A stretch of DNA of 64,000 nt from Oscillospiraceae bacterium. GTDB lineage: Bacteria > Bacillota > Clostridia > Oscillospirales > Oscillospiraceae. The notes beneath the pieces are model-generated. The model was not told the origin of the DNA and ran no database searches. It saw nothing but the letters and a program-made list of their open reading frames with translations. A program made the position numbers and the translations under genes. The stretch covers positions 1 through 64,000 of the forward strand of contig JAFQBN010000005.1 in assembly GCA_017416685.1 (NCBI GenBank), given 5' to 3'. Below, in pieces: positions 45,911 through 52,345 of the stretch; the first letter of the stretch is position 1; each line of letters opens with the position of its first letter.

Positions 45911-46528
45911 TTACTCCTTGCTCCTGCCGCGGATGAGGATGGTATTCTTGCAGCAGATGTCGTCAATATCGTCGGCGGTGGCGGCGGGCAGGCGCATCTC
46001 GGCCCCGCACTCGGCACACATCAGATCCACGGAGCTGTAGTTGACCTGAAAACTCCACTGTTTGCTGCCGCAGGCGCAGGACACGCCGCCCCGGGAGGCA
46101 ATGTCCTTGAGTTCGGACAGCACCTCGTGCATGACGATCTCATCCAGAAAGACGTTGTCCTGCCCGGCATCCCGCTCCAGCTTGTCCACGGTCTGCTCCA
46201 GCCGGGCGGTAGCGGCAAAGACGGGTCCCTCCTGGCCAACATAGCAGCAGTCAAGTCCGGACGCCGCACAGGAGAAGGCCAGGGTCTTCTCCCGCACAAA
46301 AGCGGTGGAGGAGCAGGTGACCTTGTGGGCCGTGCCGCAGAACAAACACGGCACATCCAGCTTCACCTTGTCCGCCAGAAACTCCACCCCAAGGGCGGAC
46401 TTGCCGCAGGGACAGGGGATTTTGGCGGGGGCAGCAGCAAGACTGAACAGGCTGCGCTCCACAATGACCGACTGGCGGCATTCCGGGCAGATATAGGCAA
46501 TGGTGCGCGTTGGCTCCTGAGTGGACAT
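45911..46528 (-). CDS. CpXC-type zinc-ribbon protein of unknown function
   Basis: About 205 residues with many paired cysteines: CPEC, CPC, CLFC, SCAAS, CAC and CAEC. IAYICPECRQSVIVERSLFSLAA resembles CpXC domain proteins. It probably binds zinc; its role is unknown. The second ATG (46528) is 9 nt after AAAGG and preferred over the ATG that overlaps that site. Directly followed by the thioesterase gene. Confidence 0.75.
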   Translation of the reverse strand: MSTQEPTRTIAYICPECRQSVIVERSLFSLAAAPAKIPCPCGKSALGVEFLADKVKLDVPCLFCGTAHKVTCSSTAFVREKTLAFSCAASGLDCCYVGQEGPVFAATARLEQTVDKLERDAGQDNVFLDEIVMHEVLSELKDIASRGGVSCACGSKQWSFQVNYSSVDLMCAECGAEMRLPAATADDIDDICCKNTILIRGRSKE

Positions 46529-46606
46529 GGGCCTCATCCTTTCACGGGCATGATTACACAGAACAGTATATCAAATTTTTCATTTTTTTCAACTGTTTCC
46601 TGCGTG

Positions 46607-46966
46607 TTACCGCTTGGGTTTTGCCCGGAAAATGAGCGCTGTCACCGCACCGAAGAAGATGGCCGCCGCAATACCGCCCGCCGCCGCGGTAAAGCCGCCG
46701 GTCAGGGCCCCCAGCAGCCCCTTTTCCTCCACCGCCTGCCGCACCCCTTTGGCCAGCAGATTGCCAAAACCGGTCAGGGGAACACCCGCCCCTGCCCCGG
46801 CCCATTCTGCAAAGGGTTGGTACAGGCCCAGCGCCCCCAAAACCACCCCCGCCACCACGTAGCCGACCAGAATTCGCGCCGGGGTCAGTTTGGTTTTGTC
46901 GATCAGCACCTGACCGATCACGCACAGAATGCCTCCGCACAAAAATGCTTTTACATATTCCATCAT
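46607..46966 (-). CDS. spoVAE: Stage V sporulation protein AE
   Basis: A 119-residue membrane protein (SpoVAEb type), MMEYVKAFLCGGILCVIGQVLIDKTKLTPARILV onward in outline, with about four helices and PLTGFGNLLAKG. SpoVA proteins move dipicolinic acid into the forespore and out at germination. The ATG overlaps the spoVAD TGA as ATGA. spoVAC, normally encoded just before spoVAD, is absent here. Confidence 0.92.
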   Translation of the reverse strand: MMEYVKAFLCGGILCVIGQVLIDKTKLTPARILVGYVVAGVVLGALGLYQPFAEWAGAGAGVPLTGFGNLLAKGVRQAVEEKGLLGALTGGFTAAAGGIAAAIFFGAVTALIFRAKPKR

Positions 46967-47985
46967 TGTTCGCCTCCCATGTCCAGTACCACCGCGTGGC
47001 AAATGCCGGGAATGGACTCACCCTGCATGGTAGCTGTGGGCGAGTGGAGCGCTCCCGTGGGGCAGAACAGGATCCTGTTCCACTTCCCTGCCTGCATCCC
47101 GGGCAGCAGATGGGCCGCCAGTACCGTGGCGCAGCACCCGCAGCCGGAGCCGCCGCAGTGGACGTCCTGCTCCTCCATGTCGTAAATCAGCATTCCGCAG
47201 TCGGTGTGACGCTCCGCAAGGTCGTACCCCTCCCGCCCGGCCAGTTCCAGCAGCAGCTTGCTGCCCAGCACGCCCAAGTCACCGGTGACGATCAAATCAT
47301 AGTCCGACGGAGTCCGTCCCATATCCCGCAGATGGGTACAGATGGTCCGGGCGGCGGCAGGAGCCATGGCCGCGCCCATGTTGTTGGCATCGGTGATGCC
47401 CTTGTCCACCACCCGGCCCACGGTGCAGGCGGTCATTTGGGGACCGCGCCCCGTTTGTCCCAGCACCACCGCACCCGCACCTGTCACCGTCCACTGAGCG
47501 GTAGGGGTGCGCTGACCGCCGTACTCCAGCGGGTTGCGGTACTGCCGCTCTGCGGTACAGAAGTGAGAGGATGCACACACCGCCGCACGCTGCCCCGCCC
47601 CGCTGCCAAGGGTAATGGCAGCAAGACACAGTCCTTCCCCCATGGTGGAGCAGGCTCCGTACAGGCCGAAAAAGGGGACTTGCCTCCCCCGGGCCGCATA
47701 CCCGGAGCCGATGCACTGATTCAACAGGTCGCCGGCAAAGAGAAAGTCCACCTGCCCCTCCTGCACCCCGGCCTTTGACAGCGCCGCATCCAGCGCCCGC
47801 TTCTGCATCTCCGACTCCGCTTTCTCCCAGCTGTCCTGTCCGAAGCGGTCGTCGGTGTCCACATGACCAAACTGCCTGCCCAGAGGACCCTGCCCCTCTT
47901 TCCGGCCTGCCACGCAGCCAAATCCCACAATATGCGGTCCGTTTTCAAACAGCACGGTCTGTCCGCCCACCTTGACGCACGCCAT
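46963..47985 (-). CDS. spoVAD: Stage V sporulation protein AD
   Basis: A 340-residue thiolase-like protein that binds dipicolinic acid in the SpoVA channel complex. Typical segments are DDRFGQDSWEKAESEMQKRA, YGACSTMGEGL, ADITDANNMGAAMAPAAA (here preceded by DKGI) and CGGSGCGCCATV. The ATG at 47985 follows AAAGAGGGTGTTTCC; the upstream GTG belongs to the ribosome-binding region. The upstream 114 bp hold GTATA and GGAAACAGT elements that could be a sigma-F/G-type promoter, but spacing is not convincing. Confidence 0.94.
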   Translation of the reverse strand: MACVKVGGQTVLFENGPHIVGFGCVAGRKEGQGPLGRQFGHVDTDDRFGQDSWEKAESEMQKRALDAALSKAGVQEGQVDFLFAGDLLNQCIGSGYAARGRQVPFFGLYGACSTMGEGLCLAAITLGSGAGQRAAVCASSHFCTAERQYRNPLEYGGQRTPTAQWTVTGAGAVVLGQTGRGPQMTACTVGRVVDKGITDANNMGAAMAPAAARTICTHLRDMGRTPSDYDLIVTGDLGVLGSKLLLELAGREGYDLAERHTDCGMLIYDMEEQDVHCGGSGCGCCATVLAAHLLPGMQAGKWNRILFCPTGALHSPTATMQGESIPGICHAVVLDMGGEQ

Positions 47986-48040
47986 GGAAACACCCTCTTT
48001 CACCGCTACTGTTTCCCGTTTTCGGACAAATATACCTCAC

Positions 48041-48069
48041 TTTACTTCCGGCGGTTTTTTTGATAAAAT
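48041..48069 (+). promoter_or_regulatory. Promoter of the trmN6-like gene
   Basis: TTTACT (48041-48046), 17 nt and TAAAAT (48064-48069). Confidence 0.65.
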
Positions 48070-48099
48070 TCAGGAAAACAGACGAAAGGATGTGTCCCC

Positions 48100-48735
48100 A
48101 TGACCGAACAACTGGGCCCCTATGTGCTGGAACTGCCCGACGGTGTGTTCCCTCTGGGTGGGGACAGTCTGGCTTTGGGCCGGTTTGCCACGGTTCGCGG
48201 CGGCTGGCGGGTGTGCGACCTCGGCTGCGGCGGCGCAACGCTGCTGCTGCTTTTGGCGGGGCGCGCGCAGAATTTGTCCTTCACAGGTGTGGAACTGGAC
48301 GAAACCTCCGTGCAGGCAGCCCGGGACAACTTGCGCCGCAACGGATTGGACGGAACTATTCTTCACAGCGACCTGCGGCAGACTGACCTGCCCGGAGGTC
48401 AATTTGACCTTGTCATCTCCAACCCGCCCTACTTTGCCGCAGGCAGCGGCAAAAGCGGCGGCAGTGCCCGGCACGAAGAGAACTGCTCTCTTGACCAGCT
48501 GTGCCTCGCCGCCAAACGGCTTTTGAAAAACGGCGGGCGCTTCGCCCTGTGCCATCGTCCGGAGCGGCTGTGCGACCTGATGTGCGCCCTGCGCGAACAC
48601 GGTCTGGAACCCAAACGGATCCAGTTTGTGGCCCACAGTCCGTCCCACGCCCCCTCCACTGTACTGGTGGAAGCGGTCCGTCAGGGTCGGCCCGGATTGG
48701 ATGTTTTGCCCCTTGCCACGCAAAATGTAATATAA
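48100..48735 (+). CDS. tRNA1(Val) (adenine37-N6)-methyltransferase-like protein
   Basis: A 211-residue SAM-dependent methyltransferase of the TrmN6/YabB group. The SAM loop VCDLGCGGATLLLLLAG, the acidic GVELDETSVQAA and the catalytic NPPYFAAGSG (DPPY/NPPY motif for exocyclic amines) are visible. The FPLGGDSLALGRF opening is typical. GAAAGGATGTGTCCCC precedes the ATG. Divergent from spoVAD. Confidence 0.88.
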   Translation: MTEQLGPYVLELPDGVFPLGGDSLALGRFATVRGGWRVCDLGCGGATLLLLLAGRAQNLSFTGVELDETSVQAARDNLRRNGLDGTILHSDLRQTDLPGGQFDLVISNPPYFAAGSGKSGGSARHEENCSLDQLCLAAKRLLKNGGRFALCHRPERLCDLMCALREHGLEPKRIQFVAHSPSHAPSTVLVEAVRQGRPGLDVLPLATQNVI

Positions 48736-48752
48736 ATGTTACAAGATTTCTC

Positions 48753-48781
48753 TTTACATTGTCCGCATTTGCGTGTAGACT
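48753..48781 (+). promoter_or_regulatory. Promoter of ireB
   Basis: TTTACA (48753-48758), 17 nt and TAGACT (48776-48781). Confidence 0.65.
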
Positions 48782-48807
48782 ATTGGTAAGTTTAAGGAGG
48801 TGTCTGT

Positions 48808-49056
48808 ATGGAAATGGATCTGACCCGTAAATTTCGCCTGACTGACGAGCGTGATCTGGAGATCAAGGCTATTTTGTCCACCGTTTATCAGGCACTTCAG
48901 GAAAAGGGCTATAACCCCATCAACCAGATCGTCGGCTATATCCTGTCCGAGGATCCCACTTATATCACCAACCACAACAACGCCCGCACCCTCATCCGCA
49001 AGGTGGACCGGGACGAGCTGCTGCGCACGTTGGTCAAGCACTATCTGCTCACCTGA
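48808..49056 (+). CDS. ireB: IreB family regulatory phosphoprotein (DUF965)
   Basis: An 82-residue protein. [40 protein letters not shown] and [15 protein letters not shown] are the family's conserved blocks. In Enterococcus IreB is a substrate of the IreK Ser/Thr kinase. AAGGAGGTGTCTGT precedes the ATG. In many Firmicutes it precedes ruvX and DUF1292; here it stands apart. Own promoter and terminator. Confidence 0.95.
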   Translation: MEMDLTRKFRLTDERDLEIKAILSTVYQALQEKGYNPINQIVGYILSEDPTYITNHNNARTLIRKVDRDELLRTLVKHYLLT

Positions 49057-49074
49057 TGGAATTTGCAAAATTTT

Positions 49075-49108
49075 GGCCGCACGCTTTTTGAAAGCGTGCG
49101 GCCTTTTT
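49075..49108 (+). terminator. Terminator of ireB
   Basis: GGCCGCACGCTTT pairs with AAAGCGTGCGGCC around a TTG loop and TTTTT follows. Confidence 0.95.
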
Positions 49109-49134
49109 GCGCATACTGACCGTGAGGTGATTGT

Positions 49135-49386
49135 ATGCCAGATAAAACTCCGCCCCGTGACCGGGATGATGTTCCTTTTCTAATGAACCAGCCTGTCTGC
49201 GGAGACCAGCCCGACAGCATTCAGCAGGTCAACCGCTACGGCACCTATGAGATCCAGCCGACCGCCGACAGCCACCAGTTCTTTCCGGCCATCGCTCAAG
49301 GCGGCTACACCGACGGTCGTCTGCGCAAGCTGCGCCGTCAGTGCCGTGTGGAGGCCGAAGCCCAAAAGGATCGCAAAAATTATTAA
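49135..49386 (+). CDS. Small hypothetical protein
   Basis: 83 residues, hydrophilic, starting MPDKTPPRDRDDVPFLMNQP. The C-terminus is highly charged (RLRKLRRQCRVEAEAQKDRKNY). No family recognised. GAGGTGATTGT precedes the ATG, and a strong terminator follows its stop, so it looks like a real gene. No clear promoter is visible in the 26 nt after the ireB terminator. Confidence 0.65.
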   Translation: MPDKTPPRDRDDVPFLMNQPVCGDQPDSIQQVNRYGTYEIQPTADSHQFFPAIAQGGYTDGRLRKLRRQCRVEAEAQKDRKNY

Positions 49387-49420
49387 AAAAATCCGGTTCG
49401 CAATGCGAACCGGATTTTTT
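49385..49420. terminator. Bidirectional terminator, small gene / metY
   Basis: AATCCGGTTCGC pairs with GCGAACCGGATT, with A and T runs on both sides. Confidence 0.93.
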
Positions 49421-49429
49421 ATCTGTAAG

Positions 49430-50713
49430 TTATACGTTGGCCAGAGCGTCCTCGATATCGGCAATCAGGTCGTTCACGTCTTCGATGCCCACAGAGAATC
49501 GCACCAGATCGGGGCTGATGCCGGCGGCGGCCAGCTCCGCATCGTTCATCTGACGGTGGGTGGCGGAGGCGGGGTGCAGCACGCATGTCTTGGCATCGGC
49601 CACGTGGGTGGCGATGGAGGCCAGCTTCAGTCCGGCCATAAAGGTCTCTGCCGCGGCACGGCCGCCCTTCACGCCGAAGGACACAACGCCGCAGGTACCG
49701 CCCGGCATATACTTCCGTGCCAGGGCGTACTCCTTGTCCCCCTCCAGACCGGGGTAGCGCACCCAGGCCACCTTGGGGTGGTCCTTCAGGTACTTGGCAA
49801 CAGCCAGACCGTTCTCACAGTGCTTGGCCATACGCAGGGGCAGGGTCTCCATGCCCACGTTCAGCAGATAGGCATTCATGGGAGCGGGGATGGAACCGAA
49901 GTCACGCATGAGCTGGGCGGTAGCCTTGGTAATAAACGCCCCCTCCAGACCAAAGCGCTCGGTATAGGTCACGCCGTGATAGCTCTCGTCCGGGGTACAC
50001 AGACCGGGGAACTTGTCGGGATACTTCGTCCAGTCAAACTTACCGCTGTCCACGATCGCACCGCCCACCGCGTTGGCGTGGCCGTCCAGATACTTGGTGG
50101 TGGAGTGGGTCACGATGTCGGCGCCCCACTCAAAGGGTCGGCAGTTGACCGGGGTGGGGAACGTGTTGTCCACGATCAGAGGCACGCCGTGGGCATGGGC
50201 GGCGTTGGCAAAGCGCTCGATATCCAGCACGGACAGAGCGGGGTTTGCAATGGTCTCGCCGAACACAGCCTTGGTGTTGGGGCGGAAAGCGGCCTCCAGC
50301 TCGGCGTCGGAGCAGTCGGGCTCTACAAAAGTGAACTCGATGCCCATGCGCTTCATGGTCACGGCGAACAGGTTGTAAGTGCCGCCGTAGATGGCGGAGG
50401 AAGCCACCACGTGGTCACCGCAGGAGGCGATGTTGAAGATGGCGTAGAAGTTGGCCGCCTGACCGGAGGAGGTCAGCATAGCGGCAGTGCCGCCCTCCAG
50501 GGCGCACAGCTTTGCCGCCACATGGTCGTTGGTGGGGTTCTGCAGGCGGGTGTAAAAATAGCCGCTGGCCTCCAGGTCAAACAGCTTGCCCATCTCCTCG
50601 CTGGTCTCGTAGCGGAAGGTGGTGGACTGGATGATGGGGATGTTACGGGGCTGACCGTTCTCGGGGCGGTAACCCGCGTGGAGACAGTCGGTTGCAATGC
50701 GATGCTTGTTCAT
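49430..50713 (-). CDS. metY: O-acetylhomoserine sulfhydrylase (Cys/Met PLP enzyme)
   Basis: Converts O-acetylhomoserine and sulfide (or methanethiol) to homocysteine or methionine. The 427-residue gamma-family PLP enzyme has YTRLQNPTNDHVAAKLCALEGG and VDNTFPTPVNCRPFEWGAD. The PLP lysine lies in THSTTKYLDGH, and the C-terminal motif is RFSVGIEDVNDLIADI. The ATG at 50713 follows AAGAGGTCTTTTCT. No SAM riboswitch or S-box is present in the leader of about 40 nt. Confidence 0.95.
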   Translation of the reverse strand: MNKHRIATDCLHAGYRPENGQPRNIPIIQSTTFRYETSEEMGKLFDLEASGYFYTRLQNPTNDHVAAKLCALEGGTAAMLTSSGQAANFYAIFNIASCGDHVVASSAIYGGTYNLFAVTMKRMGIEFTFVEPDCSDAELEAAFRPNTKAVFGETIANPALSVLDIERFANAAHAHGVPLIVDNTFPTPVNCRPFEWGADIVTHSTTKYLDGHANAVGGAIVDSGKFDWTKYPDKFPGLCTPDESYHGVTYTERFGLEGAFITKATAQLMRDFGSIPAPMNAYLLNVGMETLPLRMAKHCENGLAVAKYLKDHPKVAWVRYPGLEGDKEYALARKYMPGGTCGVVSFGVKGGRAAAETFMAGLKLASIATHVADAKTCVLHPASATHRQMNDAELAAAGISPDLVRFSVGIEDVNDLIADIEDALANV

Positions 50714-50753
50714 AGAAAAGACCTCTTTTCTTTGGAGTGCATTATAATGTATT

Positions 50754-50782
50754 AGAATATCGCCGCCGGACAGATTTGTCAA
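50754..50782 (-). promoter_or_regulatory. Promoter of metY
   Basis: The minus strand reads TTGACA (50782-50777), 17 nt and TATTCT (50759-50754). It ends 1 nt from the upstream gene's stop codon. Confidence 0.78.
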
Positions 50783-50783
50783 G

Positions 50784-52157
50784 TCAGAAACTCACCTTCG
50801 CCCGGCTCTGCCAGCCGGCCAGTCGGCAGACCACCACCGCCATCTGTCCGCGGGTCATGGTATTTTCAGGGCCAAAGGTGCCGTCCGTATAGCCGGAGAT
50901 GATGCCGTTGGAGTAGCACTCCAGCACTTCCTGCCGCCGATCCTCCGCAATAAAGCCAAAGTCCTTGATGCGCCCCTTGGCATTGGGATGGACGGTAAAG
51001 GTCTCCCCCTGCAATCTGGCAGCACGAACCAGAATGTAGGCCATATTTTGCCGGTTCAGCGGGGCATCCAGGGCGTTATCGGTACTCAAAAACTCGCCCT
51101 CTTCGATGATCCCGGTTTCCAATGCTGCGTTGTAGCTGCCCCGGGCCCAGTGGCCGGGGGTATCCTCGCGCTTGTCCGGGCAGACCAGCCGGGTCACCAC
51201 CACCAGGAACTGGCCGAGGGTCACCGCCCGCTCCGGGGAAAAACTGCCCACGCCGTCGGCATCGGGCTGGCGGGTGCCGGTGACCAGACCGTGGTTGGCA
51301 ATGCTCATCACCGCATCGTAACCCCAAAAATCCACATGTACATCGTCAAAGCGCAGCCCGGAGGGCGCCGCCTGAATCGACTCATCCAAATCGGCGGCCT
51401 TGGCATTATAGTGGATGGTCACCTCGCCGCTTGCCAGCAGCTCGTCCTCCACAACTACCTTTGCCCACTGGGAACGGCTGCCGCCGTAGTAAATATCGGT
51501 CAGGCCGGTGCAGCCGTCAAACGCCTTGGCATCCACTTCCTGCAGACCGGCGGGCAGATAGACCTGCCGCAGGCCGGAGCAGTAGGCGAACACCTGGCTG
51601 TACAGCCGCTTGACCCCTTCGGGTACCGCAAACACATTCAGCCGGATGCAGTTCTTGAAGGTCTCGGCACCCAGACTGACCACTTCGCCCCGGAACTCCA
51701 CACTCTCCAATGCGGAGCAGTTACCGAATGTGCCATTGTTGATCACCCGCACCCCGGCAGGAACGGTCAGGGTCTTCAGCACGGTACAGCCCCGAAACGC
51801 GTACTCTCCCAAAGTTTTCAAATTGGACGGCAGGGTGATGGCCGGCAGGGATGAACAGCCGCTGAAAGCGCTTCTGCCGATTTCCGTCACCGTATCGGGC
51901 AGGGAAATATGGGTCATCTGACTCAGGGTGGAAAAGGCGCCGTCCAAAAGGGTGGTAATGCCCTCTTTCACTTCCACGCCGGTGGCGCGGCCGAACTGGG
52001 CCCGCTTCCACATGACCGGGTCCCCTCCCATGGGGCCGTCACCGGAAAACACCAGCGTGCCGTTTGTCAGCCGCCATGAGAAGGCCGCCTGCGCCGAAGG
52101 TATCAGCGCCACGGTCATCACCAGAGCCAACAAAAATGACATCATTCGTTTCAACAT
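50784..52157 (-). CDS. Secreted protein with BspA-type leucine-rich repeats and SLH domains
   Basis: A 457-residue surface protein. A signal peptide (LLALVMTVALIPSAQAA) is followed by six or so LRR_5 units (for example ISLPDTVTEIGRSAFSGCSSL) from about 80 to 235. From about 270, three SLH-like segments follow, ending GIISGYTDGTFGPENTMTRGQMAVVVCRLAG, which anchor proteins to secondary wall polymers. It probably mediates adhesion or envelope structure. The start ATG follows GAGAGGGGAACGAATGCT. metY lies downstream with its own promoter. Confidence 0.88.
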   Translation of the reverse strand: MLKRMMSFLLALVMTVALIPSAQAAFSWRLTNGTLVFSGDGPMGGDPVMWKRAQFGRATGVEVKEGITTLLDGAFSTLSQMTHISLPDTVTEIGRSAFSGCSSLPAITLPSNLKTLGEYAFRGCTVLKTLTVPAGVRVINNGTFGNCSALESVEFRGEVVSLGAETFKNCIRLNVFAVPEGVKRLYSQVFAYCSGLRQVYLPAGLQEVDAKAFDGCTGLTDIYYGGSRSQWAKVVVEDELLASGEVTIHYNAKAADLDESIQAAPSGLRFDDVHVDFWGYDAVMSIANHGLVTGTRQPDADGVGSFSPERAVTLGQFLVVVTRLVCPDKREDTPGHWARGSYNAALETGIIEEGEFLSTDNALDAPLNRQNMAYILVRAARLQGETFTVHPNAKGRIKDFGFIAEDRRQEVLECYSNGIISGYTDGTFGPENTMTRGQMAVVVCRLAGWQSRAKVSF

Positions 52158-52204
52158 AGCATTCGTTCCCCTCTCATCCTGTACGGATACGATCAGTAAG
52201 CCTT

Positions 52205-52233
52205 ATTGTAACTCCTTACCGAACAAAAAGCAA
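52205..52233 (-). promoter_or_regulatory. Promoter of the LRR/SLH gene
   Basis: The minus strand reads TTGCTT (52233-52228), 17 nt and TACAAT (52210-52205). The -35 box lies in one arm of the palindrome at 52225-52259. Confidence 0.6.
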
Positions 52234-52259
52234 GTTGCGCCCACCGCAACTTGCTTTTT
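52225..52259. other. Long palindrome in a divergent promoter region
   Basis: AAAAAGCAAGTTGC (52225-52238) is the exact reverse complement of GCAACTTGCTTTTT (52246-52259), with a 7-nt spacer. It looks like a bidirectional terminator, yet both neighbouring genes point away from it. One arm contains the -35 box of the LRR/SLH gene, so an operator role is equally possible. Confidence 0.6.
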
Positions 52260-52266
52260 GTTCCCC

Positions 52267-52295
52267 TTGCCCCTTTCACAAAAAACTGGTATAAT
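52267..52295 (+). promoter_or_regulatory. Promoter of polA
   Basis: TTGCCC (52267-52272), 17 nt and TATAAT (52290-52295). Confidence 0.7.
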
Positions 52296-52345
52296 ATAAA
52301 GTCAGTAAACTGGTGGTCTATGCCGCCGGGCAAGGAGGTACAGCC

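Noticed and set aside
50714..50783. SAM riboswitch or S-box in front of metY
   Set aside because: The leader is only about 40 nt and has no such fold.
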